Of a stretch of DNA of 64,000 bases, positions 35,786-45,533 are shown piece by piece. Source of the DNA: Pseudoalteromonas luteoviolacea S2607 (GTDB taxonomy: Bacteria > Pseudomonadota > Gammaproteobacteria > Enterobacterales > Alteromonadaceae); the NCBI RefSeq assembly GCF_001625575.1, contig NZ_AUXV01000003.1:248001-312000 (forward strand), written 5' to 3'. The notes beneath the pieces are model-generated. The model did no database searches, was not told the DNA's origin, and was given only the letters and a program-made list of their open reading frames with translations. The position numbers and the translations under genes were made by a program. How positions within the stretch are numbered: the first letter of the stretch is position 1; the number at the start of each line of letters is the position of its first letter.

Positions 35786-38407
35786 ATGAAACTACAGAGA
35801 TGCAAACTTAGAAGTGCGATTAAATTTGCCATTTCAACTACTGCCGCTATTACTACATTAGCGTCGTTTAATACTTTGGCAGATGCCAGAGAAGATGGAG
35901 CAAACAAAGACATAGAAAAAATAGCCGTAGTCGGCTCAAGGGCTGCACCCAGATCTGTGGGTGAATCACCAGTTCCAATTGATATTATTGGTGGTGATGA
36001 ATTAAGTAAAGCAGGTGGTGATGATATGCTTGAACTGCTTAAAGGCTCAGTCCCCTCTCTTAATGTACATGCAAACCCGATAAGCGATGCTGCAAGCCTT
36101 GTGCGTCCTGCCAACTTAAGAGGTTTACCTGCTGATTCAACACTCATTCTATTAAACGGTAAACGTAGACACCGTTCGTCTGTTATTGCCTTTTTAGGTG
36201 GCGGTATCAACGACGGCGCACAAGGACCAGACATTTCAGTTATTCCTAGTGTCGCTTTAAAACAAGTTGAAGTATTGCGTGATGGTGCGGCTGCACAATA
36301 TGGTTCAGATGCAATTGCAGGCGTATTAAACTTTGTATTAAAAGATGCCTCGGAAGGTGGTAGCTTCTCTGTCAAGCAAGGTGAGTATTATGAAGGTGAT
36401 GGCGACACGACAACCTTCGAAGGCAACATTGGACTCCCCTTCACAGACCAAGGCTTTGCGAACTTAAGCTTTCAGTATAAAGAAGCAGATGCAACAAGCC
36501 GAAGTGTACAAAGACCTGACGCACAAAGGTTTATTGACGCAAATGTAGAAGGGGTAAGAGACCCTGCACAAATTTGGGGTGCGCCTGAAATAAGAGATGA
36601 TATTACAATTTTTGGTAATGTCGGATTAGAGCTGAGTAACAGTTCTGAGTTTTACATGTTTGGTAACTACTCTGAACGTGATGTGAAAGGCGGATTCTAC
36701 TATCGTAACCCGCAAACTCGACCGCAAGTCTACTCAAATGATGGAGGTGAGACTTTGCTGGTTGGTGACTTAGATGGGTTAAACAACGGCATTACGTGCC
36801 CTACCGTAAACTTACGCGACAGTGATGGAAATCAAATTTATAACGTAGCAACTATTGCTGCTTATCAACAAATCGCTGCGGATACAGAGTTAGGTAGAAA
36901 CTGTTTTGCATTTAATGAAATCCTGCCTGGTGGTTTTACTCCTAACTTTGGTGGCAATATTACAGACACCTCTCTCACCATTGGAACCAAAGGCGAGTTT
37001 ACCGAAGGGTTTATGGAAGGCGGTTTTTATGATTTGAGCGGCTCAGTTGGTCGAAACGAGTCTCGCTATTTCATTACCAACACAGTTAACGCATCTCTTG
37101 GTGCTGATACCCCCATGGAATTTAGCCCAGGTAAATACATCCAATTAGAGAAGAACTTCAATTTCGACGTATCTAAAGGTTTTGACTTTGATCTTGCATA
37201 TGAGGTAAACGTCGCGGCAGGCCTTGAATGGCATGAAGAAACATTTGAAGTGATCGCTGGTGATGAAGCATCTTTCATTGCAGGTCCACTAACACAGCAA
37301 GGCTTCGGCATTGGCTCTAATGGCTTCCCTGGATTCCAGCCCTCAGCAGCGGGCGAATTTTCACGCAGAAACTATGCGGCTTATGTAGATATTGAAACAC
37401 CTTTTACAGACGACTTTTTAATGGGTTGGGCACTTAGATTTGAAGACTATGACTCATTTGGTTCTACCACTAACTTCAAAATTATGGGCCAATATCAACT
37501 TACCGATGACCTTTCAATGCGAGGCTCGATTAGTACGGGCTTCAGAGCGCCAACTGTTGGTCAAGCCAATGTAAGTAATGTTCAAACCAACCTAAGTAGT
37601 GGTGTACTGGTAGACTCAGCGCTCTTACCACCAACGAACCCTGTTTCTGAAATCTTGGGTGGTACAGAATTACAACCTGAAGAGTCAGAAAGTTATACAC
37701 TTGGTTTTGTTTACCAAACAGGTGACTTGTTCTTGACTATTGATTACTACAATATTCAAGTTGAAGATCGCTTAAGTCAGTCGGACAAAATTGACTTAAC
37801 TCCTGCTCAAAAAGATGCGCTAAAAGCAGACGGTGTGCCCAATGTAGACAGCATTGCACAGGTATCGTTCTTTACCAATGACTTTGACACTACCACGCAG
37901 GGTGTTGACGTAGTAGCTAACTATTCGATGGACTTATTAGGTGGCTTTGCAACTTTCAGTATGGCGTATAACTGGAATGAAACGACAGTTGATAAGTTTT
38001 CTGCAATCACCGGCGACTTCAAAGTTAAGCGTCTTGAGAATGATCTGCCTCAGCACAGGGCAACCTACACGTGGACACAACAATGGGAGGACTTCTCTGG
38101 CTTTATCCGATACAACTACTTTGGTGAATATCAAGGTGTACACGTAGACTATGACGCCACTGCAATCATGGCAGATCCTACTTTTACCTTTGATGCGGAG
38201 CTAACTTATTACGCAACAGAGCAAATTAGCCTGACGGTTGGTGCTAACAACATTTTCGACCAAGATGCTGAAGAAGTTATCGACTTCTACGAAGGTACAA
38301 ACACAACCAAAACGCCTAAGAACACTTGGGGCGGTATCTATTATGAGACGTCTCCGTTTGGTATAAATGGCGGTTATTACTACGTGAAAGCAACATATAC
38401 GTTCTAA
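35786..38407 (+). CDS. TonB-dependent receptor paired with a sulfotransferase
   Basis: An 873-residue outer-membrane receptor. Signal peptide ends near ASFNTLADA, then TonB-box-like DIEKIAVVGSR, plug domain (about 50-170) with LLKGSVPSLNVHANP, LRGLPADSTLILLNGKRRH and EVLRDGAAAQYGSDAIAGVLNFVLK, then a 22-strand-type barrel ending in YYYVKATYTF. The plug sequence is of the large-receptor class often linked to sugars, peptides or unknown nutrients in Alteromonadales and Xanthomonadales. A hairpin with T-tract follows, then a TPR-sulfotransferase gene, a recurring partnership. The substrate is unknown. Confidence 0.92.
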   Translation: MKLQRCKLRSAIKFAISTTAAITTLASFNTLADAREDGANKDIEKIAVVGSRAAPRSVGESPVPIDIIGGDELSKAGGDDMLELLKGSVPSLNVHANPISDAASLVRPANLRGLPADSTLILLNGKRRHRSSVIAFLGGGINDGAQGPDISVIPSVALKQVEVLRDGAAAQYGSDAIAGVLNFVLKDASEGGSFSVKQGEYYEGDGDTTTFEGNIGLPFTDQGFANLSFQYKEADATSRSVQRPDAQRFIDANVEGVRDPAQIWGAPEIRDDITIFGNVGLELSNSSEFYMFGNYSERDVKGGFYYRNPQTRPQVYSNDGGETLLVGDLDGLNNGITCPTVNLRDSDGNQIYNVATIAAYQQIAADTELGRNCFAFNEILPGGFTPNFGGNITDTSLTIGTKGEFTEGFMEGGFYDLSGSVGRNESRYFITNTVNASLGADTPMEFSPGKYIQLEKNFNFDVSKGFDFDLAYEVNVAAGLEWHEETFEVIAGDEASFIAGPLTQQGFGIGSNGFPGFQPSAAGEFSRRNYAAYVDIETPFTDDFLMGWALRFEDYDSFGSTTNFKIMGQYQLTDDLSMRGSISTGFRAPTVGQANVSNVQTNLSSGVLVDSALLPPTNPVSEILGGTELQPEESESYTLGFVYQTGDLFLTIDYYNIQVEDRLSQSDKIDLTPAQKDALKADGVPNVDSIAQVSFFTNDFDTTTQGVDVVANYSMDLLGGFATFSMAYNWNETTVDKFSAITGDFKVKRLENDLPQHRATYTWTQQWEDFSGFIRYNYFGEYQGVHVDYDATAIMADPTFTFDAELTYYATEQISLTVGANNIFDQDAEEVIDFYEGTNTTKTPKNTWGGIYYETSPFGINGGYYYVKATYTF

Positions 38408-38432
38408 ACTTTATCTGTAACCCAGAAGCAAA

Positions 38433-38467
38433 AGAGGAATTAGCAATAGCTATTTCCTCTTTTTATT
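38433..38467 (+). terminator. Intrinsic terminator between receptor and sulfotransferase
   Basis: AGAGGAA / TTCCTCT with an inner TAGC / GCTA match, followed by a T-rich run. It should end most receptor transcripts; read-through or a second promoter would serve the sulfotransferase gene 32 bp further on. Confidence 0.75.
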
Positions 38468-38498
38468 TTTATTATTTAAAATAAAACCAGTACGACAT

Positions 38499-39941
38499 AT
38501 GTTACTTTTAGACCGCGCAACAGAGCTACTCTTAGAAAACCGTCTTAGAGAAGCCGAGTTTATGTTCAAACAGGTGCTGAAGCAGAACCCGCAAAATGGT
38601 AAGGCACTATTTGGGCTCGGTAGGATCTGCATGCGTTTAGAACAATACGACAATGCAATTTACTATCTTAAACGAGCCTGTGAACACTTACCTAAAATGC
38701 TCGACCCGCTCTATGCTCTAGCCGATGCATTTATTGCAGTTGGCTCTCCTGTCGATGCTAAAACAGTTTTAGAATACGCATTGAGTGTCGCTAAACACAA
38801 TGCCCAAATCCACTATCACCTTGGACAGTTCTATTTGGATCATGGCTTTATAGATAACGCGCAACAAGTGTTTGATAAAGGCCTAGAATGTCCTCCATCA
38901 GGTGTCTCAATTTTTATGATCTTTGAGCTCATGCAACTGAAGCCTCCTTCGGAGATCCCAGCCCTAATGCAGCGACTGGAAGAGTATCAAGGAAAATACG
39001 AACACCCCAAGTTTCAAATCATCGCTAATCATGCAATGGCTACAGGTCATCAAGCGCTTGGAGAAAACCAAAAAGCGTTCGAATTTTATGAAAAAGCGAA
39101 TGACCTCCAGCTTGCTCAATGTGAATTTAGAACTGCTGACATGCAACCCTTCTTTAATCGTGTTTTAAATACATTCAACTGGGATTTCTTTGACAGGCCG
39201 ACTGACAAAGTGCAGTCGACATTTACCCCAGTTTTTATCGTTGGACTACCTCGAACCGGTTCAACCTTGCTTGAGCAGATCCTGACCCAACATAGCCAAG
39301 TTGGTAGTATGGGAGAAAGCACGGTGATCAGCGAAAAAATAGTGCCTTATCTCGAGATGCGAACTGAGCGTCATTTCCCTGAATGTGCGCTTGAACTCAG
39401 CACGTCGATGCTTGATTATTGCCGCAATGTATATGTCGATGAGATAAAAAAACACCGAGTACAAGAGGAAGTGGTGTTAAACAAGCTTCCCTCAAACTTT
39501 CAAAATATTGGCTTGATTTATAAAATATTTCCACAGGCAAGAGTTATCCATTTAACGCGAGATTTTATGGCAAATGCTTGGTCTGTTTACAGTAATCATT
39601 TTGCAGAAAATGAACCTTATTTTTGCTCCCTAACCGAATACCAACACTATGCGTCAATGGAAGAGCAAGTTATGACGCATTTTAAGCCATTACTCAAGCG
39701 TAATATCTATACAGCAAGCTACGAGAGCTTGATAAAAGATCCTGAACGTACAGTTCAAAAGATACTCAACTTCATATACCTCAAGTATGAGCCAGAATGT
39801 ATGGAATTTCATAAAAGCCGCAGCAAGGTAGAAACTTTGAGTAAAACACAAGTGCGACAGCCCCTGCATGAGCGCTCCCTCAAACGCTGGCAAGCATTTG
39901 AAGGTATGATAGAAAAAGCATTAAATAATGAGCAAGGCTAG
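38499..39941 (+). CDS. TPR-domain sulfotransferase
   Basis: A 480-residue protein joining an N-terminal tetratricopeptide region (about 1-215: GKALFGLGRICMRLEQYDNAIYYLKRA, DPLYALADAFIAVGSPVDAKTVLEYAL) to a sulfotransferase domain (about 240-480). The PAPS-binding loop PVFIVGLPRTGSTLLEQIL is at residues 244-262, and VIHLTRDFMANAWSVYSNHF corresponds to the second (3'-phosphate) motif. It would transfer sulfate from PAPS to a hydroxyl or tyrosine; the TPR part probably picks the target protein. No signal peptide, so it is cytoplasmic. Adjacent to the large receptor gene, which may be its functional partner. Confidence 0.88.
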   Translation: MLLLDRATELLLENRLREAEFMFKQVLKQNPQNGKALFGLGRICMRLEQYDNAIYYLKRACEHLPKMLDPLYALADAFIAVGSPVDAKTVLEYALSVAKHNAQIHYHLGQFYLDHGFIDNAQQVFDKGLECPPSGVSIFMIFELMQLKPPSEIPALMQRLEEYQGKYEHPKFQIIANHAMATGHQALGENQKAFEFYEKANDLQLAQCEFRTADMQPFFNRVLNTFNWDFFDRPTDKVQSTFTPVFIVGLPRTGSTLLEQILTQHSQVGSMGESTVISEKIVPYLEMRTERHFPECALELSTSMLDYCRNVYVDEIKKHRVQEEVVLNKLPSNFQNIGLIYKIFPQARVIHLTRDFMANAWSVYSNHFAENEPYFCSLTEYQHYASMEEQVMTHFKPLLKRNIYTASYESLIKDPERTVQKILNFIYLKYEPECMEFHKSRSKVETLSKTQVRQPLHERSLKRWQAFEGMIEKALNNEQG

Positions 39942-39954
39942 TATGCTCTAGCCT
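39935..39954. terminator. Hairpin at the convergent sulfotransferase/hydrolase ends
   Basis: AGGCTAG / CTAGCCT, 7-bp stem with a 6-nt loop, overlapping both stop codons. Followed by a short pyrimidine run on the plus strand. Confidence 0.5.
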
Positions 39955-40855
39955 ACTTTCTATGTAATTCAAACCATTTCAATAAGTCTTTGAATTGATC
40001 TCCTTGTGCCTTTGGGTGTGTTAGCATGTCTATATGTCCATAATTATGTGCATGCCCATATCGTTTACCATAAATATTCAGCGACTGAACCCCAATGCCC
40101 GATTCCTTTATAAACATTTTAATGTCTATCGGCTGAGCAAGCGCTTTGTCTTTTACCCCTGCAATATGAAGCGTCGGCGGTAACACTTTTGATTCTAGCG
40201 CCTTCGCATAATCAAAATTATCATCACTATCCACCCAAGGCAGCTTTTTCGCCCATTGAACACTTTGCGAATGAGACTTAACCGTTTCGTTGTCAGATCC
40301 CCATTTCAACTCTCGTGCAGGTAAATAGCCATACTTTTTTGAGTAATGGTGTGCTAACCAGTACCATAAAAGATTCGCTTTAAGTAGTTTTTCTGGGTGG
40401 TTGTTGTAAAGGCTCCGCTTCGAACCGAAATAAACACACGCATCAACATTTTCAATCTCATCGGGAAAGCGTGCAAAAACGCTGTTCATAATTACTCCCC
40501 CCCAAGAATGAGCAACCCAAAACTGTGGCTTTTTGCCCGTAAATTGATTTATAAACGCAAGCGCCGCGGGGACATCCTCTAGAATGGATTCTGTCTGACC
40601 ATAGTCATGCCCTGCCCCTATGATTGGAAGACTGCCTCCTCGTCCCCGCAAATCTAACACAAAGCATCTAAAGCCATTTAGTGCCATATAAGGCGCAAGA
40701 CCTTTATTGCTCTCAGTGTAAAAAATCTTGCCATTTTCAATTGCACCATGCAAAAACAAAACAATCGGACCCGCCTTTTGCTCATGATAAATGTGTCGTA
40801 AGTGCAATGAAGTTCCTTCAGCCAAAGGAACCGATAAAGATTCTTGTATGATCAT
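39953..40855 (-). CDS. Alpha/beta-hydrolase
   Basis: A 300-residue cytoplasmic alpha/beta-hydrolase. The nucleophile elbow is AHSWGG (Ser); the oxyanion region LFLHGAIENGKIF and RCFVLDLRGRG precede it, an acid residue follows in HIAGVKDKAL, and the catalytic His is likely in GHAHNYGHIDML. It resembles esterase/lipase-like hydrolases without a known substrate. It is transcribed toward the sulfotransferase and separated from rlmF by a divergent promoter region. Confidence 0.82.
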   Translation of the reverse strand: MIIQESLSVPLAEGTSLHLRHIYHEQKAGPIVLFLHGAIENGKIFYTESNKGLAPYMALNGFRCFVLDLRGRGGSLPIIGAGHDYGQTESILEDVPAALAFINQFTGKKPQFWVAHSWGGVIMNSVFARFPDEIENVDACVYFGSKRSLYNNHPEKLLKANLLWYWLAHHYSKKYGYLPARELKWGSDNETVKSHSQSVQWAKKLPWVDSDDNFDYAKALESKVLPPTLHIAGVKDKALAQPIDIKMFIKESGIGVQSLNIYGKRYGHAHNYGHIDMLTHPKAQGDQFKDLLKWFELHRK

Positions 40856-40939
40856 GACTGTTCAAAGTTATTTTTTCACTCATCGTACCAGTTAAACTAA
40901 CAGAAAGTAAACCTCATAGTTGTGTCGCCTAATTTAAGG

Positions 40940-40945
40940 TATAAT
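40940..40945 (+). promoter_or_regulatory. Candidate -10 element of rlmF
   Basis: Perfect TATAAT 31 bp before the rlmF ATG. No good -35 is seen at 16-18 bp, so this is partial evidence. Confidence 0.35.
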
Positions 40946-40976
40946 AAGCACCATTATTTCGCGCCAATTTTTATAT

Positions 40977-41849
40977 ATGCACCCTAGAAACAAACATCTA
41001 TCCGGCTACGACTTTCCTTTGCTGATAACGCATGTACCCGAATTAAAAAAATACATAGTTGAAAAAGAAAACGGAGAAAGCACATTAAATTTTGCGGACA
41101 AATCTGCAGTGCTTCTGCTCAACAAAGCACTGCTGCTAGCGCACTACGGCATTAAGTTTTGGGACTTACCAGAGCAGTTTTTATGCCCCCCGGTTCCAGG
41201 AAGAGCTGATTACATTCATGCACTGGCCGATCTGTTAGCGGATGATAATAAAGGCAAGATCCCAACAGGAAAGTCAGTTCGTTGTCTAGATATCGGTACC
41301 GGCGCGAATTTGATCTATCCAATATTAGGACAATCATTATATAAGTGGCGATTTGTTGGGTCAGATATAAATAAAGTTGCCGTTAAAATTGCTCAAAATA
41401 TTTCAATGGCAAATAGGCTAGATATTAAAATAAAACACCAAAAACAGGCTAATGCGATATTTTCCAATATCATCGATAAAACCGACTATTTTGATATTAC
41501 GATGTGTAACCCTCCCTTTCACGCAAGTGCAGAGGAAGCTCAACAAGGCACACAGAGAAAGTGGAAAAACCTTGGCCTAGAAAAGGTAAAAGGTAAAAAT
41601 GCTTTGAATTTTGGCGGGCATGCACCAGAGCTTTGGTGTGAAGGCGGTGAACTTGGTTTTATCAAAAATATGATTGTAGAAAGTGCTTCTTTCAAAGAAC
41701 AGGTAGGCTGGTTTACGTGTTTAGTTTCTAAGAAGGAAAACATCAACCTTCTAACGAAAGTACTCAAGCAATACAAAGTAAAAGATTTTAAAACGGTGAA
41801 AATGCTGCAAGGAAACAAACAAAGCCGCTTTCTAGCATGGCAATATTAA
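40977..41849 (+). CDS. rlmF: 23S rRNA (adenine-1618-N6)-methyltransferase
   Basis: Methylates N6 of A1618 in 23S rRNA using S-adenosylmethionine. The 290 residues show the RlmF pattern: HPRNKHLSGYDFPLL at the start, VPGRADYIHALADLL, the SAM-binding VRCLDIGTGANLIYPILG, and the N6-adenine methyltransferase motif MCNPPFHASAEEA. The C-terminal WCEGGELGFIKNMI and GWFTCLVSKKEN also fit. Single gene; a hairpin lies between it and the converging kinase gene. Confidence 0.95.
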   Translation: MHPRNKHLSGYDFPLLITHVPELKKYIVEKENGESTLNFADKSAVLLLNKALLLAHYGIKFWDLPEQFLCPPVPGRADYIHALADLLADDNKGKIPTGKSVRCLDIGTGANLIYPILGQSLYKWRFVGSDINKVAVKIAQNISMANRLDIKIKHQKQANAIFSNIIDKTDYFDITMCNPPFHASAEEAQQGTQRKWKNLGLEKVKGKNALNFGGHAPELWCEGGELGFIKNMIVESASFKEQVGWFTCLVSKKENINLLTKVLKQYKVKDFKTVKMLQGNKQSRFLAWQY

Positions 41850-41863
41850 ACTGAACTGTTAAT

Positions 41864-41886
41864 AGGGCAAGCAGGATGCTTGCTCT
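41864..41886. terminator. Hairpin between rlmF and the histidine-kinase gene
   Basis: GCAAGCA / TGCTTGC with loop GGA, extended by AGG / TCT with one wobble pair, between two convergent genes. No long T-run. Confidence 0.5.
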
Positions 41887-43213
41887 AGCCTTCCTTTGGA
41901 ATACAAACCTCAAATGAACTTCCTAAACCCTGTTCAGACTCCACTTTAATTTCCCCATTATGGTGCTTAGTTAGTACAAGAGCGATAGTGAGTCCTAAGC
42001 CTAAGTTCTGACCAACGGGTTTGGTTGTGTAAAATGGGTCAAATACACGGTTAAGATTGGATTGTTCAATCCCCTCTCCTTTATCTTTTACTGATAACCT
42101 AATACTGTTCTGACAAGACATAACGTCGAGCTCAATTTCATTGATATCAGACCCTGCCTCCACCGCATTTTTGTGTAGAATACCCACAATTTGCAGTATC
42201 TGGCCCGGACAACATAACACTTCCCAGCAAACTCCTTCTTCGAGCAAAAATTTAACCGATAAAGGTAACTTTAAGTCAGCTGCATATTGTTCAATGACCT
42301 TTTTGAGGTTGATAGTGGCCCTTTTTTCACCTGATAAGCCATTAAAAATAGACAGCGCTTTGACTATTTTTTCAATTCGACTCAAATCCACACGGGTATC
42401 GTCCAATATCTCTGTGATTTCCGCTATATCTAAATCCACATCGCTAGTACCAAGTCGAGTTAAGTTTTCCTTGAAGTCACGGATATAATCACTCAAAACG
42501 TCAAAGTTGCACTTTATCGCACCCAATGGATTATTAATTTCGTGCGCTACGCCAGCGGCCAACTGACCAACTGAAGCCATTTTCTCAGATTGTAAAAGAG
42601 ATTGCTGCTGCGCGATTATTTGTTGCTTAGCTTGGATCAACTCGAGGTTTGCCAGTTGCAACTCTGATGTTCTTTCAGCGACTCGCTCTTCTAAATTATC
42701 ATTCAAGTCTTCAAGTGCAGAAATAAGTGCCGCCTTTCTCTCAATATCTTCGAATGCTCGTAGGGCACTGGTCATGACGATATACAAGCGAGATTTGGTC
42801 AAATCAACCTTATTTTTATAATCATTAATATCGTATTTGAGCATGACTTCATGCTCTGGAATAGTGCTTGGTTGACCGGTTCTCAAAATTATTCTTACAT
42901 CTTTGTTATTCAGCGAGTGCCTTATCTCCCTCACACAATCCAAGCCCGCCGTATCAGTTTCCATGATCACATCGAGCAAAATAACGCTGATCCCCTCAAT
43001 TTCTTTGAGAATTTCTATTGCTTGCACTTTAGAATATGCATGATGGAACTCTAATGCCCTATCGTCGTAGGTGAACCGAGACAAGGCCATTTTAGTTACT
43101 TGATGTATTTCGGGCTCATCGTCAACGAGGAGAATTTTCCAAGGTGCTTTCTTGGGGTTATCTAACGTATGCCCTGATTCGCTGGCTAGAAATGAGAAAG
43201 AAGAGTTAGACAT
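41885..43213 (-). CDS. Response-regulator/histidine-kinase fusion, cytoplasmic
   Basis: A 442-residue protein with a receiver domain first (about 28-150, phospho-acceptor D81 in VILLDVIMETD, DDEP pocket), a coiled-coil linker (LEERVAERTSELQLANLELIQ), then HisKA with H224 in GVAHEINNPLGAI and a HATPase domain (NAVEAGSDIN, DKGEGI, LGLGLTIALVLTKHHNGEI). There are no membrane helices, so it takes its signal by phosphotransfer to the receiver or from a cytoplasmic partner. The ATG at 43213 is used; upstream TTG is unsupported. No partner regulator is adjacent. The receiver-first order is like other Alteromonadales phosphorelay kinases. Confidence 0.88.
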   Translation of the reverse strand: MSNSSFSFLASESGHTLDNPKKAPWKILLVDDEPEIHQVTKMALSRFTYDDRALEFHHAYSKVQAIEILKEIEGISVILLDVIMETDTAGLDCVREIRHSLNNKDVRIILRTGQPSTIPEHEVMLKYDINDYKNKVDLTKSRLYIVMTSALRAFEDIERKAALISALEDLNDNLEERVAERTSELQLANLELIQAKQQIIAQQQSLLQSEKMASVGQLAAGVAHEINNPLGAIKCNFDVLSDYIRDFKENLTRLGTSDVDLDIAEITEILDDTRVDLSRIEKIVKALSIFNGLSGEKRATINLKKVIEQYAADLKLPLSVKFLLEEGVCWEVLCCPGQILQIVGILHKNAVEAGSDINEIELDVMSCQNSIRLSVKDKGEGIEQSNLNRVFDPFYTTKPVGQNLGLGLTIALVLTKHHNGEIKVESEQGLGSSFEVCIPKEG

Positions 43214-43264
43214 GGCTACCAATTATTTTGACTGATAGCCTAAGCATGGCCAAAAACCGCAGAA

Positions 43265-43846
43265 TTACAACTTATTAAGCTCTGATTTATAATGTTTTCT
43301 ACACACTGAAACGTACTTATCGTTACCGCCAATTTCAACTTGATTACCACCAGAAATGGCATTTCCATGTTCGTCTAAGCGCAGAACATGATTTGCTTTG
43401 CGGCCACAATGACAAACAGTTTTCAGTTCAATAAGTTTATCCGCCCAAGCTAGGAGGTACTGCGCTCCCTCAAACAGCTCCCCCATAAAGTCTGTTCTTA
43501 GACCATAACATAGTACAGGAACCCCTAAACTATCCACAACATCTGTGAGTTGAGAGACTTGCTCTTTACTCAAGAATTGGCTTTCGTCCACTAAGATACA
43601 GTCTAACTTTTGCTCACTGTGATGCTTATTAACTAACTCAAATACATCCGACTTTGGCTCAAACGTATGGGCATCAGCCTCTAATCCGATCCTTGAAGCC
43701 ACTTTACCAACCCCCGAGCGGTTATCTATCGCAGCGGTCAAAATAAATGGCGTCATTCCCCTTTCACGGTAGTTAAATGCGGATTGTAACAAGGTGGTGG
43801 ATTTTCCAGCATTCATCGCTGAATAGTAAAAGTAAAGTTGTGCCAT
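43265..43846 (-). CDS. tdk: Thymidine kinase (type II)
   Basis: Phosphorylates thymidine and deoxyuridine with ATP (pyrimidine salvage). 193 residues from [17 protein letters not shown], whose P-loop is diagnostic of bacterial type-II thymidine kinase. The Walker B-like [10 protein letters not shown], the lasso-loop GGNQVEIGG and the zinc-binding cysteines (VCHCGRKA and VCRKHY) are present. The frame extends 21 codons upstream, but homologues begin at the chosen ATG. It shares the salvage theme with udp/cdd elsewhere in the window. Confidence 0.95.
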   Translation of the reverse strand: MAQLYFYYSAMNAGKSTTLLQSAFNYRERGMTPFILTAAIDNRSGVGKVASRIGLEADAHTFEPKSDVFELVNKHHSEQKLDCILVDESQFLSKEQVSQLTDVVDSLGVPVLCYGLRTDFMGELFEGAQYLLAWADKLIELKTVCHCGRKANHVLRLDEHGNAISGGNQVEIGGNDKYVSVCRKHYKSELNKL

Positions 43847-43909
43847 AACAGACTCATGGAGTGTAACGATGCGCGTTAGTCTACATAAAGAAAGCTTATA
43901 TGACCACAA

Positions 43910-44695
43910 TCAATATCTTGGCAGTTTATGATTTGTCGGGTTATTTACATAGTCAAGGTAGAACTGGTGCAGCGGCATGCTGCCAAGCTTATCCCAAAGT
44001 GTTTGTGCTACCAATGGGTTTTGCGCCATAAAATCTTTTGAAAGTGCCAAGTAGCCGTAACTAACATCAATGGGAGGAAATATGGCTTGTAGCTTGTCAC
44101 TATGAGGAAAGCCTGCGACTTGTTCATCATAAACTTTACAAAGCCCTAACGAGCCATCGACCAGGCTTTTTAACACTAGCTGATACGCATCTTCTTGCGA
44201 GTCCGTTAAAATCACTCGGTATAAGTCTTCTTGCAGAGTACTCAGCACAGCGTACCCTCTCGGTACGGCTAAACTTACAGGAAAATTTCTGTTCGCCACG
44301 TCTATGGCTAGCCCTTGCTGCCCAACCAAGCATGTTCCCAGCATACTGATTGCAAGAGATAAGTTTATGCTACCATCTAAGTTCTTAGGAAATCTCAGGA
44401 ATTCGCTCCGCTCCGAGCGATAAGATGCGATAACCGCATCAACTTTATTTTCTTTAATATTTTTCAAACAACGTTGCCACGGTTTGCGGACAAACACAAA
44501 ACGAACCGTTGAAACTTGCTTCTCTAAGCTTTTTAAAATCTCGATTGTTGCACCTGGCCGCTCTTTAGGTACGTCAAAGCCACTTCCTAGAAAAAATGGC
44601 GGAGCGTTCTTATCTTCGTAGCATACCGTGATAAAAGTAGTGGCCGAAGCAAACGAAGAAAAAACTACAAAACAAAAAGTGGCGATAAGGCGCAT
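43910..44695 (-). CDS. Periplasmic solute-binding protein, family-3-like
   Basis: A 261-residue exported protein: signal MRLIATFCFVVFSSFASA, then ITVCYEDKNAPPFFLG, GATIEILKSLEKQV, FVRKPWQRCLKNIKENKVDAVIASYRSE and VPRGYAVLSTLQ, the pattern of extracellular solute-binding family 3. Members of this stand-alone kind in Alteromonadales lack a cognate ABC transporter. The ATG at 44695 has GTGGA upstream; a GTG three codons earlier is possible. It precedes tdk by 63 bp on the same strand but is not obviously related. Ligand unknown. Confidence 0.75.
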   Translation of the reverse strand: MRLIATFCFVVFSSFASATTFITVCYEDKNAPPFFLGSGFDVPKERPGATIEILKSLEKQVSTVRFVFVRKPWQRCLKNIKENKVDAVIASYRSERSEFLRFPKNLDGSINLSLAISMLGTCLVGQQGLAIDVANRNFPVSLAVPRGYAVLSTLQEDLYRVILTDSQEDAYQLVLKSLVDGSLGLCKVYDEQVAGFPHSDKLQAIFPPIDVSYGYLALSKDFMAQNPLVAQTLWDKLGSMPLHQFYLDYVNNPTNHKLPRY

Positions 44696-44900
44696 ACTAT
44701 CCACGTCAAGAAATTAAATTTAGCATTTTACTACAAAAGCTTAAATGCCAATGGCTAACCTATACTATAGCGCACAGTTTTAGTGACGTCTCTTTAAACA
44801 GTTTAATATTTACCAGATGCATCGGAAGGATTTTACGCTCATTGCCTATGACGTTAAAAGCACTGTATAACCTTAGACTACACAGTGCTCAACATGTAGG

Positions 44901-45515
44901 TTAGTTGGCTAGTGCTGCTTGATAGCGCTTTTCAACTTCTGCCCAGTTGATTACATTGTAAAATGCAGCAATGTACTCAGGGCGACGGTTTTGATATTTC
45001 AGGTAGTATGCGTGCTCCCAAACATCTAAACCTAAAATAGGCGTTTGGTTATCCATTAATGGACTGTCTTGGTTTAGTGAACTCGTTACTTTCAACGTGC
45101 CATTCGCATCAACTACGAGCCAAGCCCAACCACTACCGAAACGACTTACAGCAGCCGCCGTAAATAGCTCTTTAAACTTGTCAAAATTGCCAAACGTTTC
45201 ATTAATCGCAGTCGCAAGCGGACCTTCGTGCAGTGTACCACCATCTGAAGACATAATGGTCCAAAACAAACTGTGATTATGATGACCACCGACATGGTCA
45301 CGAACAGCGCCTTTCAAATTTTCTGGCAAACTGTCTATGTTTCTCAATAGATCTTCAAGATCGCGGTTTGCATGCTCAGTGCCTTCCAAAGCAGCATTCG
45401 CCTTGCTGACGTATGTCTGATGGTGCAAAGTGTGATGGATCTCCATTGTTCTAGTGTCAATGTGTGGTTCCAAAGCATCATACGCGTACGGTAGCTGTGG
45501 CAATGTAAAAGCCAT
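44901..45515 (-). CDS. sodA: Superoxide dismutase, manganese type
   Basis: Dismutes superoxide to O2 and H2O2. 204 residues with all four metal ligands: H27 (MEIHHTLHH), H81 ([10 protein letters not shown]), D164 and H168 (LDVWEHAYY). Q149 in NQDSPLM is the outer-sphere Gln in the place typical of Mn enzymes; in Fe enzymes it comes from the H81 helix instead. GAGGA precedes the ATG. It lies 18 bp after the TPR-like gene, forming an operon. It sits next to the iron-storage cluster, which links iron and oxidative stress. Confidence 0.94.
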   Translation of the reverse strand: MAFTLPQLPYAYDALEPHIDTRTMEIHHTLHHQTYVSKANAALEGTEHANRDLEDLLRNIDSLPENLKGAVRDHVGGHHNHSLFWTIMSSDGGTLHEGPLATAINETFGNFDKFKELFTAAAVSRFGSGWAWLVVDANGTLKVTSSLNQDSPLMDNQTPILGLDVWEHAYYLKYQNRRPEYIAAFYNVINWAEVEKRYQAALAN

Positions 45516-45533
45516 GGTTTTTCCTCATTTACT

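Noticed and set aside
35767-36375. 202-codon frame antisense to the large receptor gene
   Set aside because: Lies wholly against a clear receptor plug domain and is rich in Ser/Pro, as expected for a shadow frame.
44901-45515. Iron-type superoxide dismutase (SodB)
   Set aside because: The outer-sphere Gln is in the NQDSPLM segment and the overall sequence follows SodA, so manganese type is preferred.
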